From IMG/VR virus record IMGVR_UViG_3300025889_000194, positions 1 to 47,284 of that record: 47,284 bases of DNA; one strand, given 5' to 3'. Origin of the DNA: a virus. Positions 7,189-15,211 of the stretch are shown in pieces. The notes beneath the pieces were generated by a model. The model searched no databases. It saw only the letters and a list, made by a program, of their open reading frames with translations, and had not been told where the DNA came from. The position numbers and the translations under genes are program-made. Numbering within the stretch: the stretch's first letter is position 1; each line of letters begins with the position of its first letter.

Positions 7189-8151
7189 ATGGCATCTTTA
7201 GCAGAAATCCGTGCAAAACTAAAAGCACAAGAGACACGTTCAGAACGTGTAGGCGGCGGCGACAACGCAATCTTCCCACATTGGAATATCCCAGAAGGCA
7301 GCACAGCGGTTGTGCGTTTTCTACCAGATGGTGATGAAACAAACACCTTCTTCTGGAAAGAACGACTAATGATACGACTACCCTTTAATGGTGTAAAGGG
7401 TGAAATGGACAGCAATCAGGTTGTTGTTCAGGTTCCCTGTGTTGAAATGTGGAACGATACTTGCCCAGTATTAAGTGAAGTACGAGGCTGGTTCAAGGAC
7501 TCAAGTCTTGAAGACATGGGTCGCAAATACTGGAAAAAGCGTAGTTACATTTTCCAGGGATTTGTAACTGAAAATCCCATGGCAGAAGACAACGTACCTG
7601 AAAATCCAATTCGCAGGTTTGTTATTAGTCCCAGCATTTTTGGTATTATCAAGGATGCGCTCATGGATCCTGATATCCAGGAACTTCCCACTGACTATGA
7701 TGTTGGACTTGATTTCCGCATCACAAAGACAACCAAGGGTCAGTACGCTGACTATAGCACTAGTAAGTGGGCTCGTAAGGAGACTGCACTAACAGAGGCA
7801 CAGAAGGCAGCGATTGATTCCTTTGGCTTGCATAACCTAAACGACTTTCTACCCAAGCGTCCTAACGAGGTAGAACTAAACGCTATCAAGGAAATGTTTG
7901 AAGCAAGTGTTGATGGCGCGGCTTATGATGTTGAGCGTTTTGGACAATACTATCGTCCATATGGAGTTGATGCTCCAGCAAGTTCCTCTACAACGGCTGA
8001 CACTCCTGCACCAGCAGCAACCCCAACTGTAACTGCTCCAGTAGCAGAAGCAGCACCAGAACCTGCTCCAGTAGCAGAAGCGCCAGCAGATTCAGGTGGC
8101 AAGAGTGCTGATGACATTCTTGCAATGATCCGAAGTCGTCAAAAGGCCTAA
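7189..8151 (+). CDS. 32: Single-stranded DNA-binding protein gp32
   Basis: Coats single-stranded DNA during replication and recombination and works with UvsX and UvsY. The start (SLAEIRAKLKAQ) and the core with YWKKRSYIFQGFVTENP, RRFVISPSIFGIIKDAL and DFRITKTTKGQYADY match the marine T4-like version. T4 gp32 holds zinc with one His and three Cys. Here only C84 and C92 remain in that area (VPCVEMWNDTCPV), so the zinc site appears lost. Residues about 265-300 form an Ala/Pro-rich linker leading to a short helix ADDILAMIRSRQK. The gene has its own terminator-isolated promoter region and a strong ribosome site (AAAAGGAG). Confidence 0.93.
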   Translation: MASLAEIRAKLKAQETRSERVGGGDNAIFPHWNIPEGSTAVVRFLPDGDETNTFFWKERLMIRLPFNGVKGEMDSNQVVVQVPCVEMWNDTCPVLSEVRGWFKDSSLEDMGRKYWKKRSYIFQGFVTENPMAEDNVPENPIRRFVISPSIFGIIKDALMDPDIQELPTDYDVGLDFRITKTTKGQYADYSTSKWARKETALTEAQKAAIDSFGLHNLNDFLPKRPNEVELNAIKEMFEASVDGAAYDVERFGQYYRPYGVDAPASSSTTADTPAPAATPTVTAPVAEAAPEPAPVAEAPADSGGKSADDILAMIRSRQKA

Positions 8152-8220
8152 TACATCTGGGGGGAGAGGATAAAACTTCTCCTCCCACTTATCTTTGCCT
8201 TATGATGGAGAATATATAGA

Positions 8221-9060
8221 ATGAACTTCTTTCTTCAATTTAACAAATCAACTGATATATTGCCATTTGTTGCAAACAATAATAGTGATATTTTAGTTTA
8301 TTATGTTAATGAACTTAATTTAAAAAATAAAAATGAGTTTGGGACAAAGAAAGTTTTTATAAATCCTGCTGATATTTGCGATCTTACCAATGAAATAAAT
8401 GAATATTTTGAATATTATACAGATTGTAAATTTAACATATACAAAAATTATGAATATTTTGATCAGAATGTACTAAACAAGTTACATGCTGATTGGGCAC
8501 ACGCACAACATAATACAAAAGTAGATGTAAAGAACAAAGGACTCTTAGAATATTATTCAGATGATAATCTTTATCCTGCATGGAATGAGGTAGCTACAAA
8601 AATTAACAAAACGGATCATTATAATAGTTTAAATACTACCATACACCGCATTGAAACTCAGTTTAAGACAGTAAAATATGATGTAGGGCATTGGCTACGA
8701 ATAGACAACCCATTTCCAAAAAATCGTTGTACAAATGACGTTTGTAATTTTAGATTATCGTTCAACCATCTTGGCAGGACGCTGTATAATAAATTTATTA
8801 CTTTAGATGATAAATTAGAATTTAATGATGAGAATACCTACAACGAATTACTAGGATTTGTTGATGTTAGTCTTTCTCGCCCGCAGACTATACCACTTAG
8901 CAAAGAATACAGCAACTGGTGTAAAAAATTAAATAGACAGCCGTGCGGAGATTTTCTAAACATAGGAAATTTAGTAGACTATAAAAATAGACTGACAGAG
9001 TATAGACAAATAGTTTATAATAATAGAAATAACAGTTTTAAGATTAAAATAGAGGATTAA
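8221..9060 (+). CDS. Unknown protein, paralog of the gene at 45376-46179
   Basis: A 279-aa A+T-rich gene inserted between gp32 and UvsX. It shares a pattern with the gene before gp61: FDQ…NKLH (here YFDQNVLNKLH), then 40-60 residues later IH…E, then a hydrophobic-HL segment (RLSFNHLGRTLYNKF). Overall identity is low, so these are distant paralogs. There is no signal peptide or membrane segment. The His/Asp/Glu spacing could form a metal site, but no known enzyme family is recognised. Its codons are richer in A and T than those of the flanking core genes, which suggests separate acquisition. Confidence 0.65.
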   Translation: MNFFLQFNKSTDILPFVANNNSDILVYYVNELNLKNKNEFGTKKVFINPADICDLTNEINEYFEYYTDCKFNIYKNYEYFDQNVLNKLHADWAHAQHNTKVDVKNKGLLEYYSDDNLYPAWNEVATKINKTDHYNSLNTTIHRIETQFKTVKYDVGHWLRIDNPFPKNRCTNDVCNFRLSFNHLGRTLYNKFITLDDKLEFNDENTYNELLGFVDVSLSRPQTIPLSKEYSNWCKKLNRQPCGDFLNIGNLVDYKNRLTEYRQIVYNNRNNSFKIKIED

Positions 9061-9062
9061 CA

Positions 9063-10133
9063 ATGGCTAAAGCATTTGACGTAAGTAAATTCCGCAAGGA
9101 TATCACAAAGAGTATTGACGGACTTAGTATTGGATTCCATGATCCTACTGATTGGATCAGCACTGGTAGTTACGCACTTAACTATCTTATTAGTGGTGAC
9201 TTTCACAAAGGTGTTCCCATGGGTAAAGTTACAGTATTTGCTGGAGAGTCAGGCGCCGGCAAGAGTTACTTTGCAAGTGGAAACATTGTAAAAAATGCAC
9301 AAGAACAAGGAATCTTTGTAGTCTTGATTGACTCAGAGAACGCACTTGACGAAAGTTGGTTGCAGGCACTGGGCGTTGATACTGATGAGAGCAAACTACT
9401 TAAATTAAGCATGAGCATGATTGATGATGTTGCTAAAACAATCTCAACGTTTATGAAAGACTATCGCAGCATGGCAGAAGAAGATCGTCCAAAGGTTCTG
9501 TTTGTTATTGATAGCTTGGGCATGCTACTAACTCCAACAGATGTCGATCAGTTTGATAGAGGCGATATGAAAGGTGACATGGGTCGTAAGCCCAAGGCAC
9601 TAACAGCATTAGTGCGTAACACCGTAAACATGATTGGTAGTTATAACGTGGGTATGGTATGTACCAACCACACATATGCTTCACAGGATATGTTTGATCC
9701 TGATGACAAGATCAGTGGGGGACAAGGCTTTATCTATGCTAGCAGTATTGTAGTAGCAATGCGTAAACTTAAACTCAAAGAAGATTTAGATGGCAACAAG
9801 ACCAGTGAAGTTAATGGCATCCGTTCAGCATGTAAGGTTATGAAGACCAGATACGCAAAACCTTTTGAAGGCGTACAAGTAAAGATTCCTTATGAAACTG
9901 GTATGGATCCTTACAGTGGCCTAATGGATATGTTTGAAAAGCAAGGCCTACTCGTAAAACAAGGCAATAGGCTAAAGTATAATACTGCGGCTGGTGAAGA
10001 AATCCTAGAGTTCCGTAAAGGCTGGGATGGAGAAAAGTTAGAAGTTATCATGCATGATATATCACAAGGTTTGGTAAATAACTCCGTAGAAACTGCGTCT
10101 GAGGAAGATGCAGATATTGTAGAGGAAGAATAA
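9063..10133 (+). CDS. uvsX: UvsX RecA-like recombinase
   Basis: ATP-dependent strand-exchange protein that drives recombination-dependent replication and repair. Walker A GESGAGKS is at residues 61-68 and Walker B VLFVID at 145-150. The segment VGMVCTNHTYASQDMFDP and the DNA-binding loop region around ISGGQGF match UvsX. The length of 356 aa is close to that of other T4-like UvsX proteins, and the acidic tail (EEDADIVEEE) is typical. It starts 2 bases after the preceding stop and is followed by a small acidic ORF. Confidence 0.96.
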   Translation: MAKAFDVSKFRKDITKSIDGLSIGFHDPTDWISTGSYALNYLISGDFHKGVPMGKVTVFAGESGAGKSYFASGNIVKNAQEQGIFVVLIDSENALDESWLQALGVDTDESKLLKLSMSMIDDVAKTISTFMKDYRSMAEEDRPKVLFVIDSLGMLLTPTDVDQFDRGDMKGDMGRKPKALTALVRNTVNMIGSYNVGMVCTNHTYASQDMFDPDDKISGGQGFIYASSIVVAMRKLKLKEDLDGNKTSEVNGIRSACKVMKTRYAKPFEGVQVKIPYETGMDPYSGLMDMFEKQGLLVKQGNRLKYNTAAGEEILEFRKGWDGEKLEVIMHDISQGLVNNSVETASEEDADIVEEE

Positions 10134-10135
10134 TA

Positions 10136-10348
10136 ATGGAGGATGAACTCTTAATAGAGACCTGGATAATTTTAAGAGAGTACATCAAAGACAAACAGAA
10201 TGCAGCAGATCACTGGATTGGTGAACTTATAGACTTAGGTGTCAGTGATGAAACACTGGAAGCACTTGCTGCTGAAGACAAATATCTAGCAAAGGCCGTT
10301 GCTTATAACGATAACGAAGAAGAAGACCATGATGATGAAGACTACTGA
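10136..10348 (+). CDS. Small acidic protein downstream of uvsX (70 aa)
   Basis: A helical N-terminus (LLIETWIILREYIKDKQNAADHW is too long to be a membrane span because of its charges) is followed by a very acidic tail, NDNEEEDHDDEDY. It begins 2 bases after the uvsX stop, so it is probably coupled to it. From memory, similar small ORFs follow uvsX in T4-like marine phages. Function unknown. Confidence 0.7.
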   Translation: MEDELLIETWIILREYIKDKQNAADHWIGELIDLGVSDETLEALAAEDKYLAKAVAYNDNEEEDHDDEDY

Positions 10349-10356
10349 ATCATCAG

Positions 10357-10384
10357 TTGACAAATCAACAAAAAACTATATAAT
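10357..10384 (+). promoter_or_regulatory. Consensus sigma70 promoter before the uvsY-like gene
   Basis: TTGACA and TATAAT, both perfect hexamers, separated by 16 bases, the same spacing as the early cassettes at 32.9-34.3 kb. Transcription starting about 7 bases after the -10 element would begin at or next to the ATG at 10391, giving a leaderless transcript. Confidence 0.75.
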
Positions 10385-10390
10385 ATTAAT

Positions 10391-10849
10391 ATGACAAACT
10401 GGTATACAAAAGTTACGGATAATCTGGCCAACATACCAGATTTCATAACTTACTACGAGGCTGAGCTGGAATCAGCTAGGCGTGAAGTAGGTATACACGG
10501 CTTAGTAGAAAAGAGTATAAAAGAACTTCCTGCAATTACTGAAATTAGATTCAACCAATTGCAGGAAGTCGAAGCCGTTCTTAATTTTTTAAACATACAA
10601 CTACGCAAAATACGCCGTAAACATTTTGTTAAATATCTTGAAAACTACCCACGAGCACTCACTAGCAGAGATGCAGAAAAGTATGTGGATGGTGAAGATG
10701 AAGTGGTGGACTTTGAATCACTTATAAATGAAGTTGCCCTGTTACGCAACAAATGGTTAGGCATCATGAAGGGATTGGATTCCAAGCAGTGGATGTCTGG
10801 ACACATTGTAAAATTAAGGTGTGCTGGTATGGAAGATGTTCAAGTATAA
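10391..10849 (+). CDS. uvsY: UvsY-like recombination mediator
   Basis: 152 aa, close to T4 UvsY (137 aa). UvsY loads UvsX onto gp32-coated single strands. The C-terminal part, with NKWLGIMKGLDSKQW and HIVKLRCAG, resembles the end of UvsY (W-x-G-I-L … I-x-x-I-x-x-R/M). The middle is basic and helical (LRKIRRKHFVKYLENYPRAL). It lies in the gp32-uvsX neighbourhood, which supports the call. There is no Shine-Dalgarno sequence: a perfect sigma70 promoter ends 6 bases before the ATG. Confidence 0.6.
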   Translation: MTNWYTKVTDNLANIPDFITYYEAELESARREVGIHGLVEKSIKELPAITEIRFNQLQEVEAVLNFLNIQLRKIRRKHFVKYLENYPRALTSRDAEKYVDGEDEVVDFESLINEVALLRNKWLGIMKGLDSKQWMSGHIVKLRCAGMEDVQV

Positions 10850-11169
10850 TGGACAAACATCAGAGAAGTATTGAACTACTTAAAAAAGTGGAGACCTTCT
10901 TGGAAGATTTTGAGCAAGAAAAATACACCATGCTCAAGGCAATGCAGGAAAAAGAAACAACAAAAGAGGGTTGGGCAATATACCGAGATTGTCAAAAGTT
11001 TTATACCAATGCTAGACGTGAGCTAAACAGTGCTCATAATATTTGTTTAGACGCTGTTAAGCGGCCTACCAGTGGAAAGATCAAAAATATAGAAGGGCAT
11101 CTACAGTTATTTGATGAAACCTGGCAGTATGCCAGGCAGTACAGCATGATGGGATTATTAAGAAAATGA
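10849..11169 (+). CDS. Small helical protein of unknown function (106 aa)
   Basis: Starts at the TAATG overlap with the preceding gene; the longer open frame from 10753 is ignored. The protein is almost entirely charged helix (LLKKVETFLEDFEQEKYTML) and probably coiled-coil. It could be a partner of the UvsY-like protein given the coupled start, but there is no recognisable motif. Confidence 0.65.
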   Translation: MDKHQRSIELLKKVETFLEDFEQEKYTMLKAMQEKETTKEGWAIYRDCQKFYTNARRELNSAHNICLDAVKRPTSGKIKNIEGHLQLFDETWQYARQYSMMGLLRK

Positions 11170-11930
11170 TATTTAATAGTGAACAAGAAAGCCACGAGCA
11201 CAGTCTTCAAACACTGGAACAACTCAATGAACACTATGAATTTAAAGTTAGTGTAAAAAATGTGCTGGATATTGGCTGTGGTAAAGATTTACTAGACCTC
11301 AAGTACTGGGCTAGCATGACTGATGAGTTTGATGAGGACAATCCAGGACGGCCACTTAATATTGATTGTGTTGGATTAGATAAAATTGACATTAGTGAGA
11401 CTAGCGAAAAAAATATTAAATTAAGAAAACATGACTTTAATCTAGAACACGGCTTTGGTGAGTTTAAAGATAACTTTGATGTCGTCTGGTGTCATGATGT
11501 GATGCAGTTTAGTTGGAATCCGCTATGGTTTTTAAATAATGTTAATAGAGTAACAAATAATGGAGGTATGCTATATTTGTGCGTACCAAGTACTATCAAT
11601 GTACTGTACAATCAATTTGAAAATTATACATATTCTGGGCAATTTAGTACTTTTACCATGACGCAGTTAATATACATGCTTGCTTTAAATGGCTATGATT
11701 GTAAAGACTATTATATTAAAAAAGAACCCTATGTTGATTTATTAGAAGTAATAACTTATAAAATAAGTGATCCGCTGGACTACAACACAAGTTGGTATGA
11801 TCTATTAGAAAAAGATCTACTAACACCGAACATGAATGAAATAGTAAACAAGAAAGGTTATTTGACAAATCAAGGGTTAGTTACGATTTGGTTGGATGGT
11901 CAAGTATATGATTACAGATATGAAAATTAG
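11166..11930 (+). CDS. SAM-dependent methyltransferase-like protein
   Basis: Class I fold: motif I VLDIGCGKDLLDL near residue 36, an acidic position in CVGLDKIDIS, and a strand-4 segment FDVVWCHDVMQF followed by NNGGMLYLCVPS. The C-terminal 90 residues are a family-specific extension rich in Tyr. The substrate is unknown. Its place at the edge of the glycan island suggests a sugar or lipid acceptor, but protein or DNA cannot be excluded. The 3' end overlaps the convergent neighbour by 4 bases. A weaker relative is at 20287-21096. Confidence 0.75.
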   Translation: MIFNSEQESHEHSLQTLEQLNEHYEFKVSVKNVLDIGCGKDLLDLKYWASMTDEFDEDNPGRPLNIDCVGLDKIDISETSEKNIKLRKHDFNLEHGFGEFKDNFDVVWCHDVMQFSWNPLWFLNNVNRVTNNGGMLYLCVPSTINVLYNQFENYTYSGQFSTFTMTQLIYMLALNGYDCKDYYIKKEPYVDLLEVITYKISDPLDYNTSWYDLLEKDLLTPNMNEIVNKKGYLTNQGLVTIWLDGQVYDYRYEN

Positions 11931-12790
11931 AGTTTTTGTCTAATTCTGTGCCAGGGTATAGATATTTCATCTGCTTTGTATTCTATGTTACACATACGTA
12001 TTAGCCAGTCTTCTCGATCATAGCAGATACGTTCTTTATAGGTGCTACTCATTTCCCAAGCAAGACTATGACAGGTAGTAATAGCAGGTATACCCTGTAT
12101 AATACTGTTTACGCCTGCATTACTACTATGACTAACTGTTATGTAAGTTTCTTTTAGTTGATCTTCAAGATCAAAACTGTCATAGGTTTGCTGTACTTTT
12201 TTAGCAATATTCCATTCACAATTATGATCTTTGTACCATTGCTCGTCTTGTATTTGAAAATGCACACGTTCTCTATAGCGAGGATGCGCTCTTAGTACAA
12301 TAGGTTTGTCGTAGTATTTGCGTAAGTCTGTTACAGTTTCGCGGAAGTATGTATCCATGTCCGGCATGTCCTCCCACTGTAAACTATGTGCATGCTGCCC
12401 GCATACTAAGATGTAGGGTTTGTCCTCTAACACCCACGGTGCTTGTTCTATACCTAAATGCTTGACCCTGTCAGGATTTACACCTACATCAAGTGCAAAG
12501 TCGGCGTCACGATTGATGCCATTAATACCTAACTTCCAAGTTTCGTTACGTATCAGTCCGCCAACTTCTATCACTACAACTGGTTTACCTTGTGCACGGT
12601 ATTTGTCCCATACTTGTTTGTTGCCGCTCATTTTGCCAAACCAGAGCACACTCCAGATAAGTGCAGCGTCTGCATCAGCATTGCGGTCTCCTTCCACTAG
12701 TTCATCAGTGCTTTTTATTGCCGCCAACAACTGTGGGTATACCATCTCCTGATTGTTAGGTAAAAAATTTGGAAAGTGTGCTATTTTCAT
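11927..12790 (-). CDS. GT-B glycosyltransferase-like protein
   Basis: 287 aa. The C-terminal half has the layout of CDP-glycerol/Kdo-transferase-type GT-B enzymes: KPYILVCGQHAHS, then KPIVLRAHPRYRE, then VSHSSNAGVNSIIQGIPAITT, where the small-residue-rich loop normally holds the nucleotide donor. It is a distant relative of the tandem pair at 23328-25072. It is translated after the radical SAM gene with a TAATG overlap, so the two are coupled. Acceptor and donor are unknown. Confidence 0.65.
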   Translation of the reverse strand: MKIAHFPNFLPNNQEMVYPQLLAAIKSTDELVEGDRNADADAALIWSVLWFGKMSGNKQVWDKYRAQGKPVVVIEVGGLIRNETWKLGINGINRDADFALDVGVNPDRVKHLGIEQAPWVLEDKPYILVCGQHAHSLQWEDMPDMDTYFRETVTDLRKYYDKPIVLRAHPRYRERVHFQIQDEQWYKDHNCEWNIAKKVQQTYDSFDLEDQLKETYITVSHSSNAGVNSIIQGIPAITTCHSLAWEMSSTYKERICYDREDWLIRMCNIEYKADEISIPWHRIRQKL

Positions 12791-14301
12791 TATAGATCTC
12801 TATAAAATGGTTGTTGTGTTCTAATAACTTCCTGTTCGTGTTCGTTTACATATTCAGCATAACTGGTCATAACTGAACTCCAGTCTTCTGGTGCCTCAGT
12901 TACAGCTCTAAAAGGATACCCAAGTTCGGTTAGCAGTTTGCATGCTTCGGTGTACCTTCTTTCTCTTTCGTACATATTGAGTTCTGGATTTTCTATGTTT
13001 ATCCATCCCATAGGGTTTCTACTATTATATTTGTCTGCATACATTATATTTGGATCCAAGTACAACGGAGTATCTGGAAATATCTGACAGGTGCTACCAA
13101 CATTTACTTCGTATATAGTGCCGTTGTCACTGTACTTTTTCCAACGGCGGAATAAATCTAAACTCTCCTCGAAATCTTCTCTAGTTTCGTATGGATATCC
13201 TATTACCATAAGCATAATAAGTTTTATATTATTTTTGGACATTTGTTCAATAGTGTAGTCCATGTCGTCATTGCTAAACTTCTTCATCATGTGATTGCGT
13301 ATGCGCTCGCTACCGCTTTCTATACCAATGTTAAAAAGATTTGCTCCTGCTAGACGACTGTTCTCCCATACATACTCTGGCATTGCTCTGCGTGGTCTAC
13401 ATATAAAATAGCCGCCCCAATTCAGCTTTCTATAATTTTCTCTGCTCTTATTCTCCGCACTCATTATGTCTGTAAATTCAGTATATGCTTTCATACTACC
13501 GTTTATTAGACTGTCTGTAAAATAAAAACTATTAATCTTGTGTTTAGAACTTTGGTATATCATCTCCTCTGCAATACTCTGGCCTGTTCTATATCTAAAA
13601 CCAAATGCATTTCTGCCTTCTGTACAAAATGTACATTGTCTTACACAGCCTTTGCTGCCAGTAATAGGTATAGTTGTATGTCCAGCGTATTCATCAAATT
13701 CTATATCGTCATAATTAGGCAAAAACTTACTGTAATAGTTTATGTCTATCATAGTAGTATACTGGATGCTATTGATGTTGTCTGTCTTTTTTCCTTGTAC
13801 TATTTCTAGTATTGCTGCTTCGCCATCTCCTGTAACATATGCGTGAATTAATTCCTGGGTGTATAAATCTTCCGCATATTGACTTTTACCTACTCTACCA
13901 GCACTGCCTACGCCTGATCCGCCTAGTATTATTTTAATGTCGGAATCTGCTAGTCGTTCACATATCATTTTAGCAGTCTTTTGACTTTCATAACTAAACA
14001 AACTAATACCTAAATATTCAGGATCAACTTGTTTAATGTGATCTACCCAGCGATCTACTTCTGCATTTATAAGTGCTAGTTCCTCTTCGGTGTATTCGTT
14101 CACGCAACTGACTAAAAAGTAGTCGCTTAGGTACTCCGCATTGCCACTATCCTTAAATGTCTTATAAAACTCTATGTTACAATCATATATTTCGCAACTG
14201 TAGCCATGCTCAACGAGCACACCTTTAAGTATGGGACACGCTGCTTGAACTTGGGTAAATGTAACTTTAGGAATTGTAAGTAATAATATATCCACGGTCA
14301 T
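12790..14301 (-). CDS. B12-binding-type radical SAM protein
   Basis: 503 aa from the ATG at 14301. The longer frame adds 19 residues that do not belong to the fold, whereas MTVDILLLTIPK is a typical start of the N-terminal Rossmann domain (residues about 1-170, with IILGGSGV). The radical SAM core carries the 4Fe-4S cluster motif C219-x3-C223-x2-C226 (GCVRQCTFC) and later FNIGIESGSERIRN, a SAM-binding segment. Members of this class methylate or rearrange unactivated carbons in natural-product and lipid pathways. The substrate here is unknown; the coupled glycosyltransferase suggests a glycan or lipid. Whether cobalamin is really bound cannot be told, as no DxHxxG motif is visible. Confidence 0.85.
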   Translation of the reverse strand: MTVDILLLTIPKVTFTQVQAACPILKGVLVEHGYSCEIYDCNIEFYKTFKDSGNAEYLSDYFLVSCVNEYTEEELALINAEVDRWVDHIKQVDPEYLGISLFSYESQKTAKMICERLADSDIKIILGGSGVGSAGRVGKSQYAEDLYTQELIHAYVTGDGEAAILEIVQGKKTDNINSIQYTTMIDINYYSKFLPNYDDIEFDEYAGHTTIPITGSKGCVRQCTFCTEGRNAFGFRYRTGQSIAEEMIYQSSKHKINSFYFTDSLINGSMKAYTEFTDIMSAENKSRENYRKLNWGGYFICRPRRAMPEYVWENSRLAGANLFNIGIESGSERIRNHMMKKFSNDDMDYTIEQMSKNNIKLIMLMVIGYPYETREDFEESLDLFRRWKKYSDNGTIYEVNVGSTCQIFPDTPLYLDPNIMYADKYNSRNPMGWINIENPELNMYERERRYTEACKLLTELGYPFRAVTEAPEDWSSVMTSYAEYVNEHEQEVIRTQQPFYRDL

Positions 14302-14302
14302 A

Positions 14303-14315
14303 TATTTACTAAATA
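14303..14315. promoter_or_regulatory. Near-palindromic TAAATA boxes between divergent genes
   Basis: The 19-base gap between the divergent starts contains TATTTACTAAATA. It reads as a TAAATA box on each strand, symmetrical except at its centre. The rightward box ends 5 bases before the ATG at 14321 and the leftward one 1 base before the ATG at 14301. A shared, late-type divergent promoter is possible; chance in A+T-rich DNA is the alternative. Confidence 0.35.
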
Positions 14316-14320
14316 ATAAT

Positions 14321-15211
14321 ATGCGTACATTATCAGTATTTAGTACCTGGCACCCCACTGGTTATAAGAAATACGGGGATCACTTTATACAGGGTTTCCT
14401 ACAAAACTGGCCTAGTGAAGTAAAGTTAACAATTTATGCTGAAGACCATGAGCCAAACACATATAATGCAGATAACATAGAAGTATTGGACCAACGTAAT
14501 ACGTTACCTGATCTAAAAGCCTGGCAAGAGAGACACAAAGACAATCCACATGCTCACGGCTGGAACAAAGACAAAACAAAGAAAAGTTTCTTATGGGATG
14601 CAAGTCGCTTTGCAAATAAAACGTTTGCACTATGGCACTTTGCAAAACACACTGACGCAGATGTAATGATTTGGTGTGATGGCGATGTGCGTACACACAC
14701 TCCAATGCCCATGGAATTTTTACAAGATATTGCTCCCAGTGAAGAACAACTTACTACACATCTAGGACGCAAGACCTGGCCTGAGTGTGGTTGGATGATG
14801 TTTAACAGACGCCATCCACAGTTTGCTGATTTTATGGAACAGTGGCGCTGGATATACGAAAGTGATGATATTTTTAATCACACTGAAAGTCATGACAGCT
14901 ATATATTCGGTGAAATGGTACAAGACTTTGCAGACGCAGGACATAGAGACTTAGGTGGCCCAAGCATGGGTGGACATGTTTTTATTAATAGTATTCTTGG
15001 TAAGTATATGGATCATCTAAAAGGCTTTCGCAAGGAAGTTGGAAAAAGTTTAATTGGGGATGTTTATGCTAGAAACCAAGATCATTTCCAAACAAATGAA
15101 TGGTGGCAGGATTTAAAGCATGTTACTAAACGAGATATACAAAAAGAGAAGTTAAAAAACCCGCATGAATATGATGCGGCACAACAAGTAAAATCGAAAG
15201 GATTAAAATAA
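14321..15211 (+). CDS. GT-A glycosyltransferase-like protein
   Basis: 296 aa. The nucleotide-sugar/metal site is DGD at residues 120-122 in DVMIWCDGDVRTHTP. Other features are CGWMMFNRRHP, typical of the acceptor-side loop in phage GT-A proteins, and NHTESHDSYIFGEM. No membrane segment is present. It stands first in a rightward run, and its stop overlaps the next start (TAATG). The role in glycan building is from the fold; the sugar is unknown. Confidence 0.7.
   Translation: MRTLSVFSTWHPTGYKKYGDHFIQGFLQNWPSEVKLTIYAEDHEPNTYNADNIEVLDQRNTLPDLKAWQERHKDNPHAHGWNKDKTKKSFLWDASRFANKTFALWHFAKHTDADVMIWCDGDVRTHTPMPMEFLQDIAPSEEQLTTHLGRKTWPECGWMMFNRRHPQFADFMEQWRWIYESDDIFNHTESHDSYIFGEMVQDFADAGHRDLGGPSMGGHVFINSILGKYMDHLKGFRKEVGKSLIGDVYARNQDHFQTNEWWQDLKHVTKRDIQKEKLKNPHEYDAAQQVKSKGLK

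Noticed and set aside
8161-8186. Hairpin after gp32 (GGAGAG with TTCTCC) as a terminator
   Set aside because: The stem is short with alternative pairings and no T run follows.
8221-9060. Homing endonuclease next to uvsX
   Set aside because: The position fits, but no HNH, GIY-YIG or LAGLIDADG motif is visible.
12420-12752. 110-aa plus-strand ORF within the GT-B gene
   Set aside because: It is the mirror of a well-supported minus-strand gene and has no start context or motif.
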